Assembly: GCF_002217755.1 (NCBI RefSeq) | Contig: NZ_BCFL01000024.1 | Location: 248,001 to 312,000, forward strand | Reading direction: 5' to 3' | Length of the DNA: 64,000 bases | From: Streptomyces hyaluromycini | GTDB lineage: Bacteria; Actinomycetota; Actinomycetes; Streptomycetales; Streptomycetaceae | In this document: positions 9,917 through 18,863 of the stretch, one piece after another | Numbering within the stretch: the first letter of the stretch is position 1 | How the letters are laid out: every line of letters starts with the position of its first letter | Translations under genes and position numbers: made by a program | Notes under the pieces: model-generated | Databases searched by the model: none | The model's input: the letters and a program-made list of their open reading frames with translations, nothing else | Told to the model about the DNA's origin: nothing

Positions 9917-10804
9917 TCAGTGCTCGCGCGGTGCGGGCACCACGCGCTCCACCTCGGGGTGGATGGTCAGCAGCTGGCGCATCGCCGATTCGGCCGCGGT
10001 GCCGTCGCCGGTGCCGAGCGCGTCGACGATCCGCGCGTGCTGGGCCAGGGACGCCTCGTTCGGCCGCTCACAGCCGGTGACCGGGCCGCCGGACACCTGG
10101 AGCGCCGCCGACACGATGCCGGAGAGGTGCTCCAGCATGCGGTTGCCCCCGATCTGGATGAGCAGCGAGTGGAACTCGGCGTCGGCGCGCGAGAAGGTCA
10201 GCGCGTCACCCTGCGCCATGGCGTGACTCATGATCTCGACCATGTCGCACAGGCGCTGCTGGACGTCCTCACGCCCGTGCCCGGCGGCGAGGCGGGCGGC
10301 CAGCGGCTCGATCGTCCAGCGCAGCTCGCTGAGCTCACGGCGCTGGTCGTCCCGCTGCGGCCCGAAGGCCCGCCACTCGATGATGTCCGGGTCGAGGAGG
10401 TTCCAGTCGCTGACGGGACGCACGCGCGTGCCGACGTTCGGGCGGGCGCTGACCAGGCCCTTGGCCTCCAGGACCCGGAGGGACTCGCGGACGACGGTGC
10501 GGGAGACCTCGAAACGCTGGCCGATCTCCTCGGGGACCAGAGGGCGGTCCGCACCCAGGTCGCCGGAGACGATCATCTGACCCAGCTGCTGGACGAGCTG
10601 GCCGTGCAGTCCGCGGCCGCGGCTGCCCGCGGCGCGCCGGCCCACACGGCCCAGCTCCGGATCCGCACCCTCCCAGGAGGGCGTACCCACACGATCGGTG
10701 GCGGGGACCTCCGCATAGGGGTAGCGGTCGAGTTCGCCCGGGCCGACCAGACCAGAGTCTGCGGAGCGGGCGGCGGTCATCATGGTGTGCGCAAGGGTAC
10801 TCAC
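9917..10804 (-). CDS. whiH: GntR-family sporulation regulator WhiH
   Basis: 295 aa from the GTG at 10804, which has AAAGGA six bases upstream; a much longer frame is open but has no better start. An N-terminal extension of ~70 aa precedes a FadR-type winged helix (VPEEIGQRFEVSRTVVRESLRVLEAKGLV, given here in parts; about 92-120). The C-terminal FCD effector/oligomerisation domain includes ELRWTIEPLAARLAA, ADAEFHSLLIQIGGN and QHARIVDAL. WhiH is needed for sporulation septation in aerial hyphae of S. coelicolor, is expressed under SigWhiG and represses itself; the gene is next to hrdB there, as here. The ligand is unknown. The identification rests on family plus synteny. Confidence 0.88.
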   Translation of the reverse strand: MSTLAHTMMTAARSADSGLVGPGELDRYPYAEVPATDRVGTPSWEGADPELGRVGRRAAGSRGRGLHGQLVQQLGQMIVSGDLGADRPLVPEEIGQRFEVSRTVVRESLRVLEAKGLVSARPNVGTRVRPVSDWNLLDPDIIEWRAFGPQRDDQRRELSELRWTIEPLAARLAAGHGREDVQQRLCDMVEIMSHAMAQGDALTFSRADAEFHSLLIQIGGNRMLEHLSGIVSAALQVSGGPVTGCERPNEASLAQHARIVDALGTGDGTAAESAMRQLLTIHPEVERVVPAPREH

Positions 10805-10864
10805 GGATCCTTTGTCGGCGCTGCCTCCAACTCCCTTGAGGTCTTTGGTGAAAAGCACACGAAA

Positions 10865-10880
10865 GGGTGATCGCTCACCC
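10865..10880. promoter_or_regulatory. Palindromic operator upstream of whiH
   Basis: GGGTGATCGCTCACCC is a perfect inverted repeat, GGGTGA-N4-TCACCC. It lies between the predicted whiH start of transcription and the start codon, the position expected for the autorepression known for WhiH. It is an inference from position and symmetry. Confidence 0.55.
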
Positions 10881-10897
10881 CGTCGCAATTGACGCCT

Positions 10898-10906
10898 TAT
10901 CGGAAA
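10898..10906 (-). promoter_or_regulatory. Possible SigWhiG -10 element of whiH
   Basis: The minus strand reads TTCCGATAA, close to the GCCGATAA -10 element of SigWhiG promoters. No good TAAA-type -35 is present 15-16 bases further upstream, so the call is tentative. It is placed about 95 bases before the whiH GTG, just upstream of the palindromic operator. Confidence 0.4.
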
Positions 10907-10966
10907 GAAGCGGGCTTTCTGCGGGGAGTTGTGCGCACGGCAGGATCGCAAGCGCCCGGTCCGCGG

Positions 10967-13714
10967 TCATCGGACCCTGGCCCGCAGGACGCTGAACAGA
11001 TACGCGCAGAGCAGCGCGGCCAGCGACAACGCCAGTGCGCCGCCCACGGGTTGGGCCAGCACCCGGGCCACTCCGACCAGATAGCGCTCTCCCCCGAAGG
11101 GCCACTTCAGCAGGAGCAGCTCCCGCATCCGCACAGGGAATCCGGCGGCCATCCGCACCCCCGTCCCCTGCACAGCCTTGTGTACGACCGGCACGACGAG
11201 TACGGGTACGGCGAGCACCGCGGCGAGACCGCCCGTGGTGGACCGGAAGACACCTGCCGCCAGTACACCGGCCCAGGCGCAGCCGACGACCAGCCCGAAC
11301 CAACTCGCGGTGAGCGAGAACCAGTCTGCGGGAACCTGTGCGAGCTCCCGGCCGTAGACGAGGTAGAGCACTTCGGCGTCGCAGCCCAGGGTGAGGAACG
11401 AGAGCAGGACCGCGGTGGCTCCGGAGACCAGCAGTTTCGCGGTGAGCAACCCCAGCCGGCGGGGCACGGTGCCGCGGTCCGCCGCCAGCGCGGGGTGGCG
11501 GAACTCGTCTCCGAAGGCCAGCGCCCCCAGCAGTCCCGCACCGAGCGCCGCCGGGGGCAGCGGCAGCTCCCGCGGCCAGGCCGCGAACAGCCGGGCCTGC
11601 GGGGTGTGCCCGACCCGGGCCAGCAGCACGGCGGTGAGGGCGGACACCAGCAGCACGGCACCGCAGGTGAGGAAGCCGGCACCGATCCCGGCGGCCCGGC
11701 GGATTTCGTAGCGCAGGGGGCGGAGGGGGCTGGGGGCGGGGCGGACACAGATGGGGGGCGGAAGCGGGGACAGATCGTCGACGGCTCCGTCCCGGCGCGC
11801 GGCATCGACCGGGGCCGAGGCCGACTCGTCGCCGGCTGCCGGGGCCTTGCGGGGGCGTGGCCCCGACTGCGGGTGCCCGGCGGACAGCTGGACGGTGGGG
11901 GGCCCGGCGGATCCGGCGTGAGCGGACGGCCTGCCTGCGGGGGCAGCGGCGGGTTCAGCGCGGGTCGGCGGCTCATCGCCGACGGCTTCGGCGGATACGA
12001 CGCGCGTCGGCGGCTGCGCGGTCGCAGCTTCGACGGGTAGTGCGCGGGTCGATGGCCCGGCTGTGGCGGCTTCGGCGGGTACAGCGGGTACGGCGTGAAG
12101 CGGTGACTGGGCTGTCAGGGCTTCGACGGACACCGCGGATTCCACCGGCATCGCCCGGGTCAGCGACTGGGCGGAGGTGGCGGCGGGTGGCTGGGCGGGT
12201 ACGGCGGGCGCCGTCCTGGTGGTCCCGGCATGCCCGGAGGGCTCGGCGGAGCCGAGGGAGGCCGACGGCTTGGCGGGGGTGGGAGCGGCCGGAGGCCTGG
12301 CGGTCGCCGGAGGGGCCAACTGGTCGTGGGGACGCACGTGGGCGGAGAGCTCCGCTTCCGCGGTCACAGGCGGAGACGTGACGGCCGGGTTGTCGGTGAG
12401 CCCTGCGGCGGTGACGGAAGGCTGCGGTCCGGCCGCGCCGGAGGGTTCCCCAGCGACCGCCGGTCGGCTTCGGCCCGCCTCCTGGCCGGCCGTGCGCGGC
12501 TGCTGTACGGGGCTCGGGGCGGTCGCGGGCTGCGAGCGGCCCAGCTCCGCCCTCGGCTGCGGAGCGACCGCGGGCGTGTCCGCGTCCTTGCGCCGGTCCG
12601 CGCGCGGCGCGTCCTGCCGACCGGCGGAAGGAGCCTCTTCAACGGCTCCCTGCGGATACGCCGGCCGGGCACCGTCCGCCGCGGTCTGCTCGCCCTCGCT
12701 CTCGCCTTCGCTCTCGCTTTCGCCGCGTCGCCGCTCGTACGTCGACCGTCCCTCGTCCGCCGCGGCCGGCTCCCCGGGGTCCGGCTCCCGCCGTACCGCC
12801 TCCGGCGCCTCGCCCGTCGACGGTTCCGCCCCGGCGCCCGGCCCCATGTCGCCGGTCTCGTCCGCGAGTTGGTGGATCAGGATGCCGTGGCGGAAGGCAG
12901 TCTCGCCGACTTCGGCAGTCGTACTGCCGTACACGGAGAGGCGGTTGCCGCCCTCCCGTACGACCTCCACCGAGCGGTGGTCGGTGCGGGCCTCCTTGCC
13001 GAGAACGGCGGCGAGCCGGGCGGCGTGGGGGCTGCGGACGGCCACGCGCGGGCGGAGTCGCGTGCGGGCGAACTCGCCGGCCTCCTGGTCCGCGACAAGC
13101 CTGCCGGCCTCCAGGGTGACGACCCGGTCGGCGGCGCGGGCGGCCTCCTTGGGGTCGGCGGTGGTGAACAGGACCGTGCCGCCCTGTGCCGCGTGCTCCC
13201 GGAGCATGCGGTGCAGCCAGTGGGCCTCACGGGTCGGGAGGCCGTCGGCGGGTTCGTCCAGGACGAGGGTGTGCGGGTCGGGAAGGAGGGCGCAGGCGAG
13301 GCCGAGCCGACGGTCCATGCCGTGCGACAGCGTGCCCAGGCGCTCCTCGCGCAGGCTGACGAGCCCGACCGCTTCGAGCACTTCGTCGGCGCGCCGGGCC
13401 GGCACCCCGGTCGCAGCGCACAGCATGCGCAGATGACCGCGGACGGAGCGGGACGGATGGCCGGGGACATCACCGAGGAGCACGCCGACCTCACGGGAGG
13501 GGTGGGCGATGCGGTGCAGGGGGCGGCCCCTGAAGTAGGTGAGCCCGCGGCCCTGTTGGAGTTCGAGCATCAGTCTGAGCGCCGTGCTCTTGCCCGCGCC
13601 CGCCTCGCCCAGGAGTGCGGTGACGCGGCCCTCGCCCGCTTCGAAGGTCACATCGTCGACGGCGGGCGGGTGCGCCTTGCGGGGGTTGCTGGTCAGTCCG
13701 AAGGCCTGGATCAC
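10967..13714 (-). CDS. ABC transporter ATPase fused to membrane domain through a long Pro/Ala linker
   Basis: 915 aa starting at a GTG. Residues 1-~225 form an ABC ATPase with Walker A GEAGAGKST and Walker B TLVLDEPADGLP; the signature is diverged (TLSHGMDRR in place of LSGGQ). Residues ~290-655 are a low-complexity linker rich in Pro, Ala, Thr and Glu with imperfect repeats such as ALPVEAATA. The final ~245 residues contain about six hydrophobic helices (for example FLTCGAVLLVSALTAVLL) typical of an ABC-2-type permease. Fusion of ATPase and permease in this order with such a linker is unusual. The substrate is unknown. It lies upstream of whiH in the same direction with a 162-base gap. Confidence 0.8.
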   Translation of the reverse strand: MIQAFGLTSNPRKAHPPAVDDVTFEAGEGRVTALLGEAGAGKSTALRLMLELQQGRGLTYFRGRPLHRIAHPSREVGVLLGDVPGHPSRSVRGHLRMLCAATGVPARRADEVLEAVGLVSLREERLGTLSHGMDRRLGLACALLPDPHTLVLDEPADGLPTREAHWLHRMLREHAAQGGTVLFTTADPKEAARAADRVVTLEAGRLVADQEAGEFARTRLRPRVAVRSPHAARLAAVLGKEARTDHRSVEVVREGGNRLSVYGSTTAEVGETAFRHGILIHQLADETGDMGPGAGAEPSTGEAPEAVRREPDPGEPAAADEGRSTYERRRGESESEGESEGEQTAADGARPAYPQGAVEEAPSAGRQDAPRADRRKDADTPAVAPQPRAELGRSQPATAPSPVQQPRTAGQEAGRSRPAVAGEPSGAAGPQPSVTAAGLTDNPAVTSPPVTAEAELSAHVRPHDQLAPPATARPPAAPTPAKPSASLGSAEPSGHAGTTRTAPAVPAQPPAATSAQSLTRAMPVESAVSVEALTAQSPLHAVPAVPAEAATAGPSTRALPVEAATAQPPTRVVSAEAVGDEPPTRAEPAAAPAGRPSAHAGSAGPPTVQLSAGHPQSGPRPRKAPAAGDESASAPVDAARRDGAVDDLSPLPPPICVRPAPSPLRPLRYEIRRAAGIGAGFLTCGAVLLVSALTAVLLARVGHTPQARLFAAWPRELPLPPAALGAGLLGALAFGDEFRHPALAADRGTVPRRLGLLTAKLLVSGATAVLLSFLTLGCDAEVLYLVYGRELAQVPADWFSLTASWFGLVVGCAWAGVLAAGVFRSTTGGLAAVLAVPVLVVPVVHKAVQGTGVRMAAGFPVRMRELLLLKWPFGGERYLVGVARVLAQPVGGALALSLAALLCAYLFSVLRARVR

Positions 13715-13794
13715 CTTAGGGAAGATAGCGCGGAATGACCGTTTTTCCGGGTATAGAGGGGTTCAATCCTGTCCGAGTTCGCGCTGTCGGACGG

Positions 13795-14553
13795 TCACAC
13801 CTCGGGCCGCAGCATCGGCGGATTGAGCAGAGTGGCCCCGCCGGCCCTGAACAGCTGGGCCGGGCGGCCGCCCTGACGGGTGGTCGTACCGCCGGTGGGG
13901 ACCAGGAAACCGGGGGTTCCCGTCACCTTGCGATGGAAATTGCGCGGGTCGAGCGCTACGCCCCACACCGCCTCGTACACCCGGCGCAGCTCGCCTACCG
14001 TGAACTCGGGCGGGCAGAACGCGGTGGCCAGGGACGAGTATTCGATCTTGGACCGAGCCCGTTCCACGCCGTCGGACAGAATCTGGGCATGGTCGAAGGC
14101 GAGCGGCGCGACGGGCTCGCCGTCCCGGCCGTAGCCGCCCTGCGCGAGCAGTTCCCCCACCGGCGCCCAGCGCGCGTTGCTGGCGTCGCCGCCCGCACGC
14201 GGTGCGGGGAGGTCGGGGGCCAGGGCGAGGTGGGCCACACTGACCACGCGCATCCGGGGGTCACGCTTGGGGTCACCGTAGGTCGCCAGCTGCTCCAGGT
14301 GGGCTCCGCCCTCCTGGGCGGGGGCGTCGGGGTCGTGGGCACGCAGCCCGGTCTCCTCCGCGAGTTCCCGCGCCGCCGCCTGCGAAAGATCCTCGTCGGC
14401 CCTCACGAAGCCGCCCGGCAGCGCCCAGCGCCCCTGGAACGGCGACTCGCCTCTGCGTACCGCCAGCGCGCACAGAGCATGGCGGCGCACGGTCAGCACG
14501 ACCAGGTCCACGGTGACGGCGAACGGCGGAAAGGCTGACGGGTCGTAGGGCAT
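13795..14553 (-). CDS. NUDIX hydrolase / NrtR-like regulator
   Basis: 252 aa from the ATG at 14553 (MPYDPSAFPP, where family similarity begins). The frame is open upstream, and a GTG near 14604 is a possible alternative. A complete Nudix box is present: GFVRADE, seven residues, then RELAEETGL. The C-terminal ~90 residues (FTVGELRRVYEAVWG, NFHRKV, GFLVPTG) form a winged helix-turn-helix. This layout is that of NrtR-like regulators, in which a NUDIX fold senses ADP-ribose-type nucleotides and the C terminus binds DNA; some actinobacterial members remain hydrolases. No NAD biosynthesis gene is adjacent, so the target is unknown. Confidence 0.85.
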   Translation of the reverse strand: MPYDPSAFPPFAVTVDLVVLTVRRHALCALAVRRGESPFQGRWALPGGFVRADEDLSQAAARELAEETGLRAHDPDAPAQEGGAHLEQLATYGDPKRDPRMRVVSVAHLALAPDLPAPRAGGDASNARWAPVGELLAQGGYGRDGEPVAPLAFDHAQILSDGVERARSKIEYSSLATAFCPPEFTVGELRRVYEAVWGVALDPRNFHRKVTGTPGFLVPTGGTTTRQGGRPAQLFRAGGATLLNPPMLRPEV

Positions 14554-14572
14554 GCGGTGATCATAGTCGTCT

Positions 14573-14587
14573 GCCTGACGATAAACA
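14573..14587. promoter_or_regulatory. Inverted repeat upstream of the NUDIX gene
   Basis: TCGTC and GACGA are separated by five bases within 20-35 bases of the chosen start codon. It could be an operator for autoregulation by the encoded NrtR-like protein. The arms are short, so chance occurrence in GC-rich DNA is possible. Confidence 0.25.
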
Positions 14588-14730
14588 CTCCCTTCGATGC
14601 TCACTCCGACGGCTGATCCACTTCGCTCCGGTATGCGCCCCCCGGTTCGTTCCGGCACACGTTCTCCGCTCGGCCGTCCTTTCGTCGCGGCCGTGCCGCC
14701 GTACCGGCTCGCTCTTCTCCCGGCAGGAGC

Positions 14731-16836
14731 TCACACCCCCAGCTGCAGACCGTCCGCGGCCTCCTCGACCATGGCCAGACCGAGCCGGCTGACCCGTACC
14801 GAGAAGGGCGCACCGGCTACCCGCAGTCCGGTCAGGCCGAGTTCGCCCACGGGCGCGCTGTGGACCGGGCGGAGGGTGACGGTCCCTGCCGGTGCGTCGG
14901 GGCGGATGCCGGCGAGCGTGGTGAGAAGCAGAACCCCGGCAGCAGCGGCCGTGGCCGCCGGACGACAGGCCGCGGGATGCGGAAGGGGAGCGCTCCCCTC
15001 GGAGCGCTGCTCGCCGGCGAACATCTCGGGCAGCCGGTGACCGAAGTGTTCGGCCGCCGCCAGCAGGCCGTGCAGCAGCCCGCCCGCCTCCCTCTCGTAG
15101 CCCGCGGCGGACAGTCCGGCGACGGCGAGTGCCGTCTCCTGGACCCGGACGGCGCCGGACCGATGGCCGAACGGGCTGTGTCCCGTCTCCTTGGTTCCCA
15201 GGCCGCGCAGCCCCCATCCCGAGTCCATGGCCGGTCCGCCGAGCAGCCGGGCGAGTTGCTCGGTCTGCACCTTGTCGAGCAGGCCGGCGGCCAGTTCGCC
15301 CGCGCCGAGCAGGCCGGTGTCGAGAAGGTGCACGGCGGCGGAGCCGAGTTGGACCAGAGGGCGGCCGTCCGGGGTCAGGGCCGCCGCAGGACGGCCGCCG
15401 CCTCGCTCGTCGACCCAGAAGTCCACCCGGAACGCCTTCCTCAGCTCCGCCGCCCACTGCCGCAGCCCGGCACCGCCGGGCCGGTCGCAGGAGTCGAGAA
15501 GGTCGGCACCGAGCAGGGCGGCCCGGTGTGCATGGGCCTGGGTCTCGCCGCGCACGGGGCCACCGGGCTGCGGGTCGCAGAGGTAGGTCCGGTCGCCTGC
15601 TGTGGTGCGCAGCCAGGTCAGACAGCGCTCGGCGGCGGGCAGCAGTTCCCGCGTCTCCTGTTCCGGGAGTCCCCAGCGGCGGGCCTCCGCCAGCAGGACG
15701 GGGAAGAGCAGGGTGGCCTCGGTACCCGTGCAGCCCGGTGGCAGGTGTGCTCCGGCGTCACGGCGCGGGCCGGGGATCATGCCGGTCCGAGGTCCCGGAC
15801 CGCGAAGTTGGGTGCGGGCCAGGGTGCGCAGTGTTCCTGCGGCTAGGCGGGTACCGAGGGGCAGGGTCATCCGGGCGGCGGAGAGTGCCTCGGCCGGGGC
15901 CAGACCGCAACGCCAGGGCGCCCCGGCGGCGAGGTAGCTGTCGGAGGGGTGCGCGGGGTCGCGGAGCAGCAGCGCCTGGAGGTCCTCGATGCTCTTCCTG
16001 AGCAGCGCCGTGACCCTTGGGTCGTCGCCCGCGGCCCTGGCCGGTGCCAGCGGGCTGGTCGCGGCACGTCCCACGGCGCGCAGGGGGCCCGCGCCGTCCG
16101 GGCGTACTCGCAATTCCACGCTCGCCGTTCCGCCCGGCGGCAGTTCGAACTCCCAGCGCAGCAGTCCCGCCGAGGCCAGCGCATCGGAGGGTGGCGGGTC
16201 CGCCGTGACCGACGCGTTGCCGGTGGGGGTGGTCCAGCGGAGGCCGGAGTCGTGGACACTGGCCGAAAGTTCGGGTCCCGGGGTGCCGGAGGCGATGGCG
16301 CTGAGGTCGGCCAGGTCCGTGCCCAGGGCCGTCTCCAGTGGCAGGCGCAGCGGGTGGAGTGCGCAGTTGCGCAAGGTGATGCGTTCCGTGCCGTCGGCGT
16401 GCCGGATCCGTTCCACGACGACGTCCGGATCCGGCCCCGCCCCCGGGGAGACCCGGAGCGTGCCGACGAAGCGGGCGGAATCCGCCCCCGTCATCCGGGC
16501 CTGCACTGCGAGCGGTTCGCGGCCTGCGACACGGACCTGGCAGCGTGCGAGCAGCCGCCGGCCCGCGCGGTAGAACCCCTCCAGGCCCTGTCCGGTCAAC
16601 TGACCGTGTTCCGTGGAGATGGCGAGGCCGGGCAGCGCGACGCAGATCATGGCGGTGTGCGTGGGCGGCAGCCCGCCGACGCGCGCCGGGCCCGTGGGAA
16701 CCGGCCGGGCTGAGGTGGGCCGGGGTGCGCGGCTGCGTGGCTGCGCCGGCCCCCCTTCCACCGGCGGGGGCCAGGGCGGGCTGTCCCGCAGTCGGTGGTT
16801 GTCGGCGGCGGCGGAGGGCGGAGTCGGCTGATGCAT
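14731..16836 (-). CDS. Glycogen debranching enzyme-like protein (GDE N-terminal domain)
   Basis: 701 aa from the ATG at 16836, which has GAAGAGG seven bases upstream; the frame continues upstream without support. Residues 1-60 are Pro-rich and probably flexible. Residues ~65-300 resemble the beta-rich N-terminal domain of bacterial glycogen debranching enzymes (HGQLTGQGLEGFYRAGRRLL, VERIRHADGTERITLRN in short pieces). The rest has the alpha/alpha-barrel character of amylo-1,6-glucosidases: DSYLAAGAPWRCGL, GWGLRGLGTKETGHSPF, HSGAVRVQETALAV-like. These act in the cytoplasm on alpha-1,6 branches or related glycans; the actual substrate is unknown. There is no signal peptide and no glycogen gene is adjacent. 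Confidence 0.75.
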   Translation of the reverse strand: MHQPTPPSAAADNHRLRDSPPWPPPVEGGPAQPRSRAPRPTSARPVPTGPARVGGLPPTHTAMICVALPGLAISTEHGQLTGQGLEGFYRAGRRLLARCQVRVAGREPLAVQARMTGADSARFVGTLRVSPGAGPDPDVVVERIRHADGTERITLRNCALHPLRLPLETALGTDLADLSAIASGTPGPELSASVHDSGLRWTTPTGNASVTADPPPSDALASAGLLRWEFELPPGGTASVELRVRPDGAGPLRAVGRAATSPLAPARAAGDDPRVTALLRKSIEDLQALLLRDPAHPSDSYLAAGAPWRCGLAPAEALSAARMTLPLGTRLAAGTLRTLARTQLRGPGPRTGMIPGPRRDAGAHLPPGCTGTEATLLFPVLLAEARRWGLPEQETRELLPAAERCLTWLRTTAGDRTYLCDPQPGGPVRGETQAHAHRAALLGADLLDSCDRPGGAGLRQWAAELRKAFRVDFWVDERGGGRPAAALTPDGRPLVQLGSAAVHLLDTGLLGAGELAAGLLDKVQTEQLARLLGGPAMDSGWGLRGLGTKETGHSPFGHRSGAVRVQETALAVAGLSAAGYEREAGGLLHGLLAAAEHFGHRLPEMFAGEQRSEGSAPLPHPAACRPAATAAAAGVLLLTTLAGIRPDAPAGTVTLRPVHSAPVGELGLTGLRVAGAPFSVRVSRLGLAMVEEAADGLQLGV

Positions 16837-17202
16837 GGGGAGGCCTCTTCTGCGCGCTGTGCGCCTGTGATGTGCCGGGCGCCGGACGGAGAGCTCCGGG
16901 GGGACGCGGGACGGACGGCGGCACGGCCCGTCCAGGCGTTCCGCCACTCAGGTGAACGGAAACGGACTCCTCCTGGTCACGCCCCCGCCCGCCGAAGCCG
17001 ATCGAATGCCGGGGCTGTGCTACGTCGTTCGGCCCCGTCGGCCTGCGCCTGTGGCTGCGGACACCCGGGGCCGGCAGGCCGACCCGATGCCCGCCGCAGG
17101 GCCGTCGGTCCCGGCGCCGCTCCCCTCCGACGAGGCCCCGGGCCCAGCGGCCGACACCGTCGGCCCAGGTCTGCCCGGCCGCCGTCCATGATCGTCCCCC
17201 GA
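16837..17202. other. Intergenic stretch without recognisable features
   Basis: Between the debranching-like gene and the DUF4192 gene, both on the minus strand. It should carry the former's promoter. I found no convincing gene, hairpin or operator here; the open frames are antisense extensions of neighbours. Confidence 0.5.
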
Positions 17203-18732
<1,530 letters not shown>

Positions 18733-18772
18733 GCGCAGACGATCTCGCGGATCTTGCGATTCCGGTTGAGCC

Positions 18773-18822
18773 TGTGGATAACTCAAATCAGGGACACGAC
18801 AAAGCCGTCTCCCGTATCCACA
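18773..18822. promoter_or_regulatory. Inverted DnaA-box-like pair between DUF4192 and recQ
   Basis: TGTGGATAA (18773-18781, reverse complement TTATCCACA) and GTATCCACA (18814-18822) form an inverted pair sharing eight perfect bases around a 34-base spacer. TTATCCACA matches the classical DnaA box; the second copy has one mismatch. They sit in the 131-bp divergent promoter region. Control by DnaA or another regulator is inference. Confidence 0.4.
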
Positions 18823-18863
18823 GGCCCGCACGGCTGTCGGTCCCGTCCTGTTGTATGGGACGC

